From: Stramentimicrobium sp964433555
GTDB taxonomy: Bacteria; Atribacterota; Phoenicimicrobiia; Phoenicimicrobiales; Stramentimicrobiaceae
NCBI GenBank assembly: GCA_964433555.1
Contig: CAYSRG010000001.1
Location: 177,983 to 241,982 of the forward strand
DNA length: 64,000 bases
Reading direction: 5' to 3'
Shown: positions 1 to 9,164 of the stretch, in pieces
Layout of the letters: each line of letters starts with the position of its first letter
Position numbering within the stretch: position 1 is the stretch's first letter
Notes under the pieces: model-generated
The model's input: only the letters and a program-made list of their open reading frames with translations
Databases searched by the model: none
What the model was told of the DNA's origin: nothing
Program-made: the position numbers and the translations under genes

Positions 1-510
1 GATTTATCCTCTCAGGCTCCCGCCGGATCAGCAGGTTTATTGGTCTTCCCCTTTGGTAATGGTGCGGAAAGAACAATGGAAAACCAGAATATCGGAGCAA
101 CTTTTCAACATCTGGATTTTAACATTCATGAATTAAAACATCTCTTAAGGGCATCCCAGGAAGGAATTATCTTTGCTCTAAATTATGGTTTTGAGATTAT
201 GAAAGAAATGGGGCTTAATATTTTAATCGTAAGAGCCGGTAAAACTAATCAGTTTTCCAGTACTCTTTTTCAAAAAATATTCGCTACAGTCACCGGAACT
301 CAACTGGAGTTATTCAATACCGATGGTGCAGAAGGTGCAGCACGCGGTGCAGGAGTAGGCGCTAAAATTTATTCCACCTTTGATGATGCCTTTGTGGGAT
401 TAAAAAGAACCGCTATTATTTATCCTGATCAACCTCTCCAGAAGATTTACCAAGATGTCTATCATCACTGGGTCACCACTCTAAAAACTTATACTGGGCT
501 CAGGTCTTGA
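1..510 (+). CDS. xylB: Xylulokinase-like FGGY carbohydrate kinase, C-terminal part
   Basis: The frame is open from the first base, so the gene begins before the window. The 169 visible residues match the C-terminal ATPase lobe of FGGY-family sugar kinases. The best marks are the glycine-rich stretch VFPFGNGAERT, the segment LIVRAGKTNQFSSTLFQKIF where family members carry the GGGAKS-type adenosine-binding loop, and the ending NTDGAEGAARGAGVGA, which is very like xylulokinase. These enzymes phosphorylate D-xylulose or a related ketose with ATP in the cytoplasm. The loop is less glycine-rich than usual, so the exact sugar is uncertain. An internal TTG at 40 is not the real start. Confidence 0.8.
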   Translation, partial: DLSSQAPAGSAGLLVFPFGNGAERTMENQNIGATFQHLDFNIHELKHLLRASQEGIIFALNYGFEIMKEMGLNILIVRAGKTNQFSSTLFQKIFATVTGTQLELFNTDGAEGAARGAGVGAKIYSTFDDAFVGLKRTAIIYPDQPLQKIYQDVYHHWVTTLKTYTGLRS

Positions 511-1057
511 CAGGCTGACTCCATTTTCACATAGAGAGTAATTTTTTTTCGATTTATCTTCATCCTTTCCTCCTTTTTTGTTTCGCTAAAGTAAAACTAT
601 TTACCCCTGCTTTCACCTTCAGTCATTTTATTAATTAACGACTTTTATCAACCATGAAGTATCTTATTATAATCATTTTTGATTTATGCTAAATTATCAT
701 TTGTGAGAGAGTTGGTCTATATAATTTAGAATATATAGGGGAATGCTGTGACAGGCAATTTAAGAAAGCTTGTTAACCCAATTCCCCGGTCCCCCGGATC
801 ATTGTTATTTATGGTTAGTAATAATAAATATTATTTAATAAAATATCTGTATTAAGAATATCACATAATTATTTATCAAGTAATAATTTTTTATATCAAT
901 CGATATACCGTTAGTTGGCAATAAATAAATTGACTAAGTTGCTATAATAATAAATAAATAATACAATTTTATTATTTATTTCAATTTGTGTTTTAATTGG
1001 CAGAAGTAGCTCTATTATAGTTCTATAGTCTTCTATTTTTAATTTGGTTGGTGGCAA
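511..1057. other. Intergenic region with an inverted repeat
   Basis: This 547-base gap separates the kinase from the E1-like gene. It is AT-rich and I see no coding frame with family features. Near 739-785 a GGGGAAT and an ATTCCCC about 40 bases apart could pair and enclose a smaller structured loop, followed by a short C/G-rich run. No riboswitch consensus that I know fits. The part from 800 to 1020 is very AT-rich and is probably the promoter region of the downstream gene. Confidence 0.4.
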
Positions 1058-1933
1058 ATGAGTAATAATTTCTCTAAGTCCAGGGAAGAATTGAAAGAAG
1101 AATTAATAAAACTTAAAAGACATTCTTTGAAAAAGGTAGATGGGATTCCCATAATATCGGTTTCCCAGGTAAAGAGGATAGCCCAAAAATTTAACTTCAC
1201 CCCCAGAGAGATAGAAATAGCAGCTTTAAAGAAAGAAATCATACCAGCCCGATACCGAAGAAACTTTAATACTATAAACTTTGCCGAACAAATAACCTTA
1301 CTTAGCTCAAAGGTAGCAGTAGTTGGCTGTGGCGGATTAGGAGGAAATATCATAGAATTGCTGGCAAGATTGGGAGTAGGAAATATTATCACAGTCGATG
1401 GAGACATATTCAAGGAAAGCAATCTTAATCGACAAATACTATGCACTGAAAAAAATATCATAAAAGAAAAAGCAATAAGCGCAGCATCAAGAATAAAATA
1501 TATAAATTCCAGTATAGATACCCAATACTATTCCCAATTTATTGATACCCAGAATATTAACAATATTATCCAGGATAGAGATGTGGTAATTGATGCTCTT
1601 GATAATATCCCTTCCCGATTCATTCTGGAAAAAGCCTGTAAAAAACTAAAAATCCCATTTATCCATGGTGCCATTAACGGATTACAGGGGCAGGTCACCA
1701 CTATCTTTCTAGAAGATAAAGGATTAACTGCCATCTATGGTCCAGAAGATAGGTACCATGAGAAGCCTGTCGCTAACCAGGTTAGTGTACTTTCGGTTAC
1801 CCCTTCTCTAATTGCTTCATTGCAGGTAACAGAGGTGCTGAAGATTTTATTGAAGAGAGGAAAGCCTTTAAGAAATAGGCTGCTCTTAATTAATCTGGAA
1901 GAGAACGATTTTAGTATAGTAGATATTTTATAA
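1058..1933 (+). CDS. ThiF/MoeB/HesA-family E1-like adenylyltransferase
   Basis: The family adenylates the C-terminus of small ubiquitin-like sulfur carriers (MoaD, ThiS) using ATP. The nucleotide-binding loop VVGCGGLGGN lies near residues 88-97, followed by VDGDIFKESNLNRQ and DALDN, which are the classical ATP/Mg residues of the fold. About 80 N-terminal residues form a helical extension before the Rossmann core. The paired CxxC zinc motifs of MoeB are absent. No MoaD or ThiS partner is adjacent, so the substrate is unknown. ATG at 1058 follows a GGTTGGTGG-type ribosome site. It stands alone and converges with pgcA. Confidence 0.85.
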   Translation: MSNNFSKSREELKEELIKLKRHSLKKVDGIPIISVSQVKRIAQKFNFTPREIEIAALKKEIIPARYRRNFNTINFAEQITLLSSKVAVVGCGGLGGNIIELLARLGVGNIITVDGDIFKESNLNRQILCTEKNIIKEKAISAASRIKYINSSIDTQYYSQFIDTQNINNIIQDRDVVIDALDNIPSRFILEKACKKLKIPFIHGAINGLQGQVTTIFLEDKGLTAIYGPEDRYHEKPVANQVSVLSVTPSLIASLQVTEVLKILLKRGKPLRNRLLLINLEENDFSIVDIL

Positions 1934-2125
1934 CGTTTTTTCTGGAATAATTTTAGCAACATGATTTTTAGCTACTCATGTCTTTAAGTCATACCAAATA
2001 AACAAAATCACACCTTTATAAGTATTAAAGTATTATAATAAATGATGCCCAAGTAGATTTAACCAAAAATAATAAACTGAAAACTTCATACTAAATATTA
2101 ATAACTATCTACTAACGACCAGTAA

Positions 2126-3859
2126 CTAGTTGCTATCAGCCAAAATATCCTCTATTTTACTAAAAATGACTGATCTAATCTTGGTAAGTTTTTCTTCTGT
2201 CTCAGCGCGATTCCTGCCTACAAAGGACATATATATTTTTATTTTTGGTTCAGTGCCAGAAGGTCGAATAGCATACCAGGAGCCATCACTAAAGAAACAC
2301 TTCAATACATCAGACTGAGGGATATCTACAATCTCCTTTTTATGCTGTTCATAATCATATTGAAAGGATGATTGATAATCAATTTTACGTGATATCTTCA
2401 TTCCCGAAATCTCGGGAAATATCTCCCGAAATCCAGACATTATCTTTTCTATCTTCTGTTCTCCTTCCAATCCTTCCAGGAAGATTGATTCTAAATGATC
2501 CAGGAAATATCCATGTTGCTCATAAAGTTTCTGTAAAACATCCAGCAGGGTCAAGCCTTTTTTCTTATAAAAAGCGGCCATCTCCGCAATCAACATGGCA
2601 CTTATTACCGCATCCTTATCCCGTACGAAATTTCCCGTAACATAGCCAATACTCTCTTCATACCCGAATAAAAAAACACCACCTTTTTTCTCCAGTTCTT
2701 CTGCTTTATTACAGATAAATTTAAATCCGGTCAGAGTATCATAAGTGGGAATATTGTAGTGCTCGGCAATCACTTTACCCATTTCCGAAGTAACAATAGT
2801 TTTTATCACAAAACCATTTTTGGGCAATTTCCCTCTTTCCTGGCGTCTTTTTAGAATATAATCTAACAGCAAGGCTCCAGTCTGATTGCCGTTTAAAAAC
2901 ACATAATTTCTTTTACTCTGAACTGCTACAGCAATACGGTCACAATCCGGATCAGTAGCAAGTAAAATCTCTGCTCCTACCTTTTTACCTAACTCTACTG
3001 CACGTTCAAATGCCTCGGGATTCTCTGGATTGGGTGATTCTACAGTAGAAAACTCAGTATCTGGCTGAGCCTGCTCTTCGTCCACAAAAACATTACAAAA
3101 TCCCATCTCACTTAAAATTGTTCTTATAGGAACATTCCCGGTGCCATGTAAGGGAGTGTATACTATCTTTATGTTTTTATCTATTTCCTCCGCCTTACTC
3201 AGTGACAATGTTTTAACCTTTCCATAGTAAACACGGTCAAATATTTCACCCAATATATTACACAATTTCCTTTCTTTTGCCTCTTTTAAGGAAATTAACT
3301 TCACTTCAGAATAGTCTCTAATTTTACCAATCTCGGCAATAATCTCATCAGCTACCTCCGGTAATATCTGGGCACCATTCTCGCCATACACTTTATAACC
3401 GTTATAATCAGGTGGATTATGACTGGCAGTGACTACAATACCGGCAGCAGCACCAATCATCCTTACAGCAAAAGATAGTTCGGGAGTAGGGCGTATATCA
3501 TCAAAGAGAAAGGTTTTGATACCATTGGCTGTTAAAACCTGGGCTACCTGCTCGCAAAACTCCCGAGATTTCCGTCTGGGATCATAGGCAATAACTACTC
3601 CTCTTTCCTGAGCTTTTTTCACTTTCTTGATAAGATAATTAGCTAATCCCTGGGTGGATTGTCCTACGGTATAAATATTCATACGATTGGTACCAATGGC
3701 AATTTTACCTCGCATTCCTCCGGTACCAAATTCCAAATCCTTATAAAAACGGTCTATAACTTCATCTTTATTATGAGCAATAGAACGCAATTCATCTTTA
3801 TCTTCCTTGCTAAGATAAGAGCTGTTCAACCATTGTTTATATTTTCCCCGGTAATCCAA
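2126..3859 (-). CDS. pgcA: Phospho-sugar mutase (phosphoglucomutase/phosphomannomutase)
   Basis: This enzyme interconverts hexose 1- and 6-phosphates and feeds nucleotide-sugar synthesis. All four alpha-phosphohexomutase signatures are visible: the phosphoserine loop TASHNPP (Ser about residue 146), the metal loop DPDCDR (303-308), the sugar-recognition loop GYEESIGY (399-406) and the phosphate-binding RPSGTEPK near the C-terminus. At 577 residues it matches the long PgcA type of Gram-positives rather than the 450-residue AlgC type. The start is TTG at 3859, chosen because a strong AGGGGAGGGA site sits seven bases upstream. It precedes other sugar-nucleotide genes on the same strand. Confidence 0.93.
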   Translation of the reverse strand: MDYRGKYKQWLNSSYLSKEDKDELRSIAHNKDEVIDRFYKDLEFGTGGMRGKIAIGTNRMNIYTVGQSTQGLANYLIKKVKKAQERGVVIAYDPRRKSREFCEQVAQVLTANGIKTFLFDDIRPTPELSFAVRMIGAAAGIVVTASHNPPDYNGYKVYGENGAQILPEVADEIIAEIGKIRDYSEVKLISLKEAKERKLCNILGEIFDRVYYGKVKTLSLSKAEEIDKNIKIVYTPLHGTGNVPIRTILSEMGFCNVFVDEEQAQPDTEFSTVESPNPENPEAFERAVELGKKVGAEILLATDPDCDRIAVAVQSKRNYVFLNGNQTGALLLDYILKRRQERGKLPKNGFVIKTIVTSEMGKVIAEHYNIPTYDTLTGFKFICNKAEELEKKGGVFLFGYEESIGYVTGNFVRDKDAVISAMLIAEMAAFYKKKGLTLLDVLQKLYEQHGYFLDHLESIFLEGLEGEQKIEKIMSGFREIFPEISGMKISRKIDYQSSFQYDYEQHKKEIVDIPQSDVLKCFFSDGSWYAIRPSGTEPKIKIYMSFVGRNRAETEEKLTKIRSVIFSKIEDILADSN

Positions 3860-4023
3860 AATTAATCCCTCCCCTCTAAATTGAGTTTACTCTTTAATTC
3901 GCAATCTATGATATTTCACTTAACTCTTTGCTGTGTAATTATGACTAATTTGCCTATAAAATCTGCTTTAGTACTTTTTATCCTATTACACCCTATTTCC
4001 TTAATCTTATCTGGTCTATTATT

Positions 4024-5178
4024 TTATCTGATAAATTCACTTACTAAGTCTTCCAGGTAAAATCTGAACAACTTTCCAGTATCCAGTAAAATCTGGGGTT
4101 TTCGGAAAGCCTCCCGGAATAATCTGGAATGGTGGTCATAATCAACCATCTTTTCAATGAAATCAGAATTTTTTCTGAATAAGGTGAATAGTTCTCTCCT
4201 CTGATCATCATCTAAATTTTCGTAAATCTTACGAGCCTTAATCCCAAATTTAATTTCCTGACCAAACTGTTTTTTCCATCGGCTATCATACTGTTCTAAT
4301 TTACCTTCCCTGATACAGTCTGCCAGAATCTGAGCAGATTGCAAACCATAAGAAAGACCTCCCCCAGTTAAAGGCTTAATCTGACAGGCAGCATCACCAA
4401 CCAGAGCAATCTGATTATCACAGGTGGGAATAAATCCTAAGGGAATTTTTCCAGAGACTGTATCAATAATCTCCCCTTTAATCTCTTTTTCCCTGATAAA
4501 ATCGTGCAGCATATCCTTACCCTGATCCGATAATATTCCAATCCTCAAAATATTTGAATTTTCGGAAATCATCCAGATAAAAAATTGAACAGTTTCGTTA
4601 AAGAAGACCTGAATTACATCTTTGGCCCTAATCGGGATATAATCATGCAATCTTATCTGGTATTGCATACCAAAATAATATTTTAATATGATATTGCTAT
4701 TGTTATCTTTTTTACTATAATTTTGTAAAAGGTATCTTCGAACCAAGGAATTAACTCCATCCGCTCCTATTACGATATCTGCTTCATACTCCTTTCCCTG
4801 TTCCGTTTCTACTAAATAAGTACCATTGTTTTGCTTAATAGTAGAAACGCGCTCTCCCAAATGAATCTCCAGGCCTTCACCTAAATATGAGTCAAACTTT
4901 TCCCTATTTAATATTACTGCTACGCCTTCTCTATTAATGGAAAACTCTTCTTCCCATGGTGTATTTATAGAAAATCCATTAATTCTACTGATAAGAGCAT
5001 CATCAGAAATGAATGGCTGTACCAGGGTAAGCATATCTGAGGAGATAATACCGGCACAATGTACCGGTTTTCCCACTGAAATATGTTCTTCTAACAGAAC
5101 CGAGCGATAGCCCATTCTCTTTAATAATTGAGCGGTATAACAACCTGCCGGTCCGGCACCAACTATCAATATCTTCAT
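4024..5178 (-). CDS. Geranylgeranyl-reductase-family FAD-dependent oxidoreductase
   Basis: The protein has the layout of the geranylgeranyl reductase (GGR) family: the FAD dinucleotide motif GAGPAGC at residues 7-13, the KPVHCAGIIS motif near 37-46 with the family cysteine, IGADGVNSLVRR (137-148), and the second FAD motif LVGDAACQIKPLTGGGL (259-275). GGRs saturate isoprenoid chains of archaeal lipids, chlorophyll phytol, quinones or polyprenyl carriers. The neighbour is a GlcNAc-1-P transferase acting on a polyprenyl phosphate, which suggests, as an inference, that the substrate is a glycan carrier lipid. ATG at 5178 has a weak AAAGGG upstream. Halogenase or hydroxylase function is less likely. 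Confidence 0.82.
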   Translation of the reverse strand: MKILIVGAGPAGCYTAQLLKRMGYRSVLLEEHISVGKPVHCAGIISSDMLTLVQPFISDDALISRINGFSINTPWEEEFSINREGVAVILNREKFDSYLGEGLEIHLGERVSTIKQNNGTYLVETEQGKEYEADIVIGADGVNSLVRRYLLQNYSKKDNNSNIILKYYFGMQYQIRLHDYIPIRAKDVIQVFFNETVQFFIWMISENSNILRIGILSDQGKDMLHDFIREKEIKGEIIDTVSGKIPLGFIPTCDNQIALVGDAACQIKPLTGGGLSYGLQSAQILADCIREGKLEQYDSRWKKQFGQEIKFGIKARKIYENLDDDQRRELFTLFRKNSDFIEKMVDYDHHSRLFREAFRKPQILLDTGKLFRFYLEDLVSEFIR

Positions 5179-5260
5179 TAAAGATAAGCCCTTTCCATAA
5201 GCATCTCTAAAACTTCAAACTGAAAAGCTATCCCCTTCCTATATGCTCCGTTATATTATT

Positions 5261-6244
5261 TTACAAATAAAGCAAAATAGCTATTACTCCAAATATCGCT
5301 TCTATGCCAATTAGCACCAGTACCAGGTGCGACTCTTTGATTCCTCCACTAATTTTCATAATTAATTGGGGTAGACTAACTATTCTTTCCTCAGGACAAT
5401 ATAACTTCCCTTCCTTATAAATTCCCCACCATCCTTTGCTGGGAAATCCATGAGCTGCCTTAAAAATAAATTCTACCAAAAAAGGTATAATCAATATCGC
5501 TCCAGCGGTCTCAAAATCACCCACAATAACACTCACTGCCAGCACTGTTCCCATACATAAGGTCCCCACATCACCTACCAGCACCTTTGCCGGGTACCAA
5601 TTATAATATATTGTGGCAAGCAAAACTCCCAGACAGGTTAAGGAAATAGCTAAAGCAGTTACGCTCCCGGTAAGATAAGCAATAATGGAAACTGTTACCA
5701 TACATACTATCCCCAAGCCTACTTCCAAGCCATTAAATCCAGCCAGCATATTAAAAGCATTGGTAGCACCGGTAATACCCAGAGGAATTAAAATTAAGGG
5801 ATATAAAATGCCAAAATTGACTCTGCCCATAAATGGAATATGCATTATTGTATCGCTAAATTCAATAGCTACCAAAGGCAGGGCAGCAATAATGGGCATA
5901 AAAGCTTTTATAATCTGCCTCATGGAGATAAGGTCATCAAATATTCCAATCAATGCCACAATTAACACAGTAGAAAGGGTAGCTAATATGTTAATCAGAT
6001 ATATGCCAGACAATAATCTGAAAAATACCTTAAGAAATATGATTAATATTAGTCCACCGCAAAAACCGGCTACCATCACCAAGCCACCCATTTCCGGTAT
6101 TTCTTCTTGCTTTTCACTGTTCATATTCTTACCGGTAATCCCCGCCTGTCTTAAGCGTGGGATAACCATGGGAAAACCTATAAAGGTAACCAAAAATGAA
6201 AATAAAGCCACTACTAATAATAAAAACATCTTATCCACCAACAT
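5261..6244 (-). CDS. Archaeal/eukaryotic-type UDP-GlcNAc:polyprenyl-phosphate GlcNAc-1-P transferase (GT4 membrane family)
   Basis: This polytopic membrane protein of about ten segments belongs to the MraY/WecA/ALG7 superfamily, which transfers a sugar 1-phosphate from UDP to a polyprenyl phosphate. It shows the catalytic Asp pair GIFDD (100-104), the segment NAFNMLAGFNGLEVG (162-176) and GDVGT (224-228). NAFNMLAGFNGLEVG resembles the NAINxLAGxNGLEVGQ signature of eukaryotic ALG7 and archaeal GPTs more than bacterial WecA or MraY. At 327 residues it has normal length. ATG 6244 lacks a clear ribosome site; the internal ATG at 6229 has GGTGG five bases upstream and may be the true start. It lies next to a GGR-family gene. 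Confidence 0.85.
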   Translation of the reverse strand: MLVDKMFLLLVVALFSFLVTFIGFPMVIPRLRQAGITGKNMNSEKQEEIPEMGGLVMVAGFCGGLILIIFLKVFFRLLSGIYLINILATLSTVLIVALIGIFDDLISMRQIIKAFMPIIAALPLVAIEFSDTIMHIPFMGRVNFGILYPLILIPLGITGATNAFNMLAGFNGLEVGLGIVCMVTVSIIAYLTGSVTALAISLTCLGVLLATIYYNWYPAKVLVGDVGTLCMGTVLAVSVIVGDFETAGAILIIPFLVEFIFKAAHGFPSKGWWGIYKEGKLYCPEERIVSLPQLIMKISGGIKESHLVLVLIGIEAIFGVIAILLYL

Positions 6245-6330
6245 ATTTACATTAATATTTCAGTCTTCTAAATCAAAAATAAATTTAATTTTCCTCATCC
6301 ATCTTATCATTGTCGAGATAATATCATACT

Positions 6331-7722
6331 TCACTTCCTGCCATATTCATCATCAAATCTGACAATATCATCCTCTTCCAGGTACTCCCCCATCTGCACC
6401 TCAATTATCTCTAAAACAGATTCCCCCACATTCTCCAATCTATGTTTCTGTTCTACTTTAATATCCACACTTTCACCAGCATTCATAATCCTTTCCTTAT
6501 CGTCTAAAGTTACTTTAGCTATCCCTTTTACCACCATCCAATGTTCAGCTCTATGATGATGCAGCTGGTAACTGAGCTTCTTCCCTGGATTTACCTTTAT
6601 CCTCTTTATTTTAAAGGCACCAAGCTCTTCTGTTAACACCTCATAACTACCCCAGGGACGAAAATCCTGCACATGATATTCAGTGTGAATATCCTTCTTT
6701 TCCTTTAACAGGTCAACAACTTCTTCTATCCTTTGGGATTGTCCTTTTTTACAAACTAAAAGAGCGTCTTTCACATCAATGATAATCAAATCATCAACTC
6801 CAACCATTACTCCTAACTTCCCAGCTTCGGAGTGAATAAGATTGTTTCTGGAATCCAGCAATAAATATTCCTCACTACCAACATTTCCTTTCTCATCCCG
6901 GTCAAAAACATTATAGAAAGTATCAAAACTATCCAGGTCATTCCAGCCAATATCTGTCGGAACCACTACCACCCTCTTGCTTTTTTCCATCATGCCATAA
7001 TCAATGGAAATATTCTCCTTAATCTTATCAAAAGTCTCTTCCAGATTTTTACTCTCCTGGAAAGCCTTCCTAATTTCAGGAGTAAACTTTTCTGCTTCTT
7101 CAATAAATATTTCACTATTAAACATAAAAATTCCACTATTCCAGAAATATCCTTTTTTAATATACTCTACCGCCCTTTGATAATCTGGTTTTTCCTTAAA
7201 CTCTTTAACCACATAGCCATATTCCCCTATTTTCTCTCCTGGTGAAATATATCCATAACCGGTATTTGGTAGAGCGGGCTTAATACCAAAAGTGATAAGC
7301 GAATCACTGGTTAAATATTCCACGGATTTGATTAGTTCTATAAATTTTTCACTTCTTCTAATTAAATGATCAGAGGGGAATACCACAATAGATTCAGATA
7401 TACTTCCTCCTCTTTTTAAAATCTCATCAACTCCGGCATAAATAGCTGGTAAGGTATTTTTAGCTTCCGGCTCTACTAATATATTTTCCTCGGGATAATT
7501 ATATCCTAACTCTTCCACTGCACCCATAACTAAAAATTTATAATTTTTATTCGTAACTACATAGATATCATCTAAACCAGCTAACAGTGCACTGCGATGA
7601 AATGTTTCCTGAAATAAAGAATATTTTCTCCCCTGAAACTTGATAAACTGCTTGGGAAAGCGGTCTTGGCTTAATGGCCAAAGCCTAGAGCCGGTACCAC
7701 CCGCTAATATTATTATTTTCAT
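6331..7722 (-). CDS. manC: Mannose-1-phosphate guanylyltransferase / mannose-6-phosphate isomerase (type II PMI)
   Basis: This bifunctional cytoplasmic enzyme makes GDP-mannose. The N-terminal pyrophosphorylase signature LAGGTGSRLWPLS, followed by FPKQF, is at residues 6-25. The C-terminal cupin has FRPWGSYEVL and the zinc-binding segment KLSYQLHHHRAEHW. The length of 463 residues is typical. The frame extends 15 codons further upstream to 7767, but I take ATG 7722 because MKIIILAGG is the family N-terminus and AGGAAG lies eight bases before it. The product would supply mannose or its derivatives to the polysaccharide locus downstream. Confidence 0.94.
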   Translation of the reverse strand: MKIIILAGGTGSRLWPLSQDRFPKQFIKFQGRKYSLFQETFHRSALLAGLDDIYVVTNKNYKFLVMGAVEELGYNYPEENILVEPEAKNTLPAIYAGVDEILKRGGSISESIVVFPSDHLIRRSEKFIELIKSVEYLTSDSLITFGIKPALPNTGYGYISPGEKIGEYGYVVKEFKEKPDYQRAVEYIKKGYFWNSGIFMFNSEIFIEEAEKFTPEIRKAFQESKNLEETFDKIKENISIDYGMMEKSKRVVVVPTDIGWNDLDSFDTFYNVFDRDEKGNVGSEEYLLLDSRNNLIHSEAGKLGVMVGVDDLIIIDVKDALLVCKKGQSQRIEEVVDLLKEKKDIHTEYHVQDFRPWGSYEVLTEELGAFKIKRIKVNPGKKLSYQLHHHRAEHWMVVKGIAKVTLDDKERIMNAGESVDIKVEQKHRLENVGESVLEIIEVQMGEYLEEDDIVRFDDEYGRK

Positions 7723-8159
7723 CTCAACATCTTCCTGTAATATACTAAGTAAATACTGAATCCACATAGTGTGGTTTTTTTATTTTTTTTACATATCTTC
7801 TTATTTTTTTCTTCTTGTCTAAACTGTTAAAGTTTATTACCATCTATTATAAACTTTGGATTAATAATAGCAAGTTCACAAATCTTAATAATGATATATA
7901 AAAATCATTTTATCTAAAAATCTTGATATTAACTCTTGCATTATCTTGCATCCTGTATCTTTTTTATCTTTCACACAATACGATAAACTTTTCAATCATC
8001 GCGTGAAGTTTTCCCTGCCACTAAAAATGAGTAAAGTGGCTAAAGCAGTTCCATAAATTGTTGCTTACATCTTTTACTGGAAATTGGTACCTGAAAACTG
8101 AAAACAGTTTTATTCAGTATAGGTCACTATTTTAATTAGCAGATTGTATATTATAAACT
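7723..8159. other. Non-coding AT-rich gap upstream of manC
   Basis: This gap of about 437 bases lies between manC and the decayed toxin-antitoxin pair. It has no credible reading frame. It contains a short CCACA/TGTGG hairpin at about 7763-7775 followed by a T-run on the plus strand, which lies upstream of manC and terminates no visible gene. Near 8092-8112 it has a phrase of the type CTGAAAACTGAAAACAG, a word that recurs in other spacers of this window (about 36475, 42335, 47705, 62175). Confidence 0.4.
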
Positions 8160-8554
8160 CTAAATTATCTCTGCAAAATCAACTAGATCCTTTAAATGCT
8201 TTTCAATAATTGATTGAATAATTTTTATACTGAGTTTCTGATAATTATGAATGGTGATACTTCTAAAGCCAACCATAGCTTTTAGTCTTTCAGAAATATT
8301 ATTATCAATTATCCCCTGGTCTTGTAATATACAAAGGCATCTCTGCTCTATTGAGGAATTCCCAACTCTTTTTCGGCTATACTATGCATCCCTAAGTCAA
8401 TTACTGCCTTACATGCTCTTTGTATATTTAAGATAATTGAATCCTGCTTTGTAATAATATTTAAATTATTTGGGTTATCTGCATATTTCTCATATACCCT
8501 TTGTATACACTTTTTAATAATATCAGACTTATTTAAAACAATATCATCAATCAT
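8160..8554 (-). pseudogene. HepT-like toxin (HEPN, DUF86), broken
   Basis: The first 68 codons (8348-8554) are a normal HepT N-terminus. In-frame TAG then follows GIPQ. Beyond it the homology continues as SRDAF and, after a +1/-1 shift near 8325, as DQGIIDNNISERL and MVGFRSITIHNY to a stop at 8160. The HEPN catalytic motif RxxxxHxY is still readable (R-SITI-H-N-Y) but lies out of frame with the start. HepT toxins cleave or bind tRNA or mRNA and are neutralised by the adjacent MntA nucleotidyltransferase. With a nonsense codon and a frameshift, this copy should be inactive unless the assembly is wrong. Confidence 0.8.
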
Positions 8555-8574
8555 ACGGTACTACCCTTTTTCTA

Positions 8575-8913
8575 TCACTTATTAATGATTTCCAGTCTTC
8601 TCTCATTTAAAAAAACATAATCTTGTAAAACTCTTAACTGAAAATGTATCTTTTCTTGGTTGTCTGAATTATAGATTAATTTACCATCTCTTAAAATCTC
8701 AGCTTTCAAGACAGTAAAAGCTCTTTTCAAATCTACAATATCAACTTTTCTCTTTAGATCATCAGCTAATTGCTGGAAAATCATGTAAAGCTGGTATTCG
8801 TCTATTTGCTTATCAGCTAATATAGCAATATCAATATCGCTATCGTTTCGGATTCTATTTGTAATTATAGAACCAAAAATGTATATTAATTTTGGGGATA
8901 AACTATTTATCAA
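8575..8913 (-). CDS. MntA-like minimal nucleotidyltransferase antitoxin, possibly frameshifted at its N-terminus
   Basis: The protein shows the polymerase-beta-type nucleotidyltransferase signature GSxxxxRxxxDSDIDIAIL, then the third acidic residue in KVDIVDL. MntA proteins AMPylate the HepT toxin. Read from TTG 8913 it is 112 residues, slightly short. A better N-terminus, MNLDEIEKKIKKY from ATG 8951, sits in a neighbouring frame and breaks at a run of A residues at about 8915-8930. A one-base homopolymer indel, biological or from sequencing, probably separates the two parts. The broken HepT gene follows 20 bases downstream. Confidence 0.78.
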   Translation of the reverse strand: MINSLSPKLIYIFGSIITNRIRNDSDIDIAILADKQIDEYQLYMIFQQLADDLKRKVDIVDLKRAFTVLKAEILRDGKLIYNSDNQEKIHFQLRVLQDYVFLNERRLEIINK

Positions 8914-9164
8914 TATTTTTTTATTTTTTTCTCTATTTCATCCAAATTCATACTATTCATCAATATAACATTTATTTTTAAATTATATCATAAATATAAT
9001 ATCCCATCTTTGATAGAAAAAAGTCAATTAAATGCTATTAGTTGTCTTATATAAAGGACATATTATTTACATTAGAATACTGCTACCTGTCATCCAAAAA
9101 CAATCCTTCATATAAACAGCTGAAAACCCATAATCCTTATAGTTTACACTTAATTTATGGGTTT

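Noticed and set aside
500..525. Similarity of the kinase gene end to 58012-58035 (CAGGTCT, then ACAGGCTGA)
   Set aside because: Only about 20 bases, no extension on either side; could be chance.
7760..7790. Terminator-like hairpin with T-run on the plus strand
   Set aside because: No plus-strand gene lies upstream; the stem is only five base pairs and the region is the 5' flank of manC.
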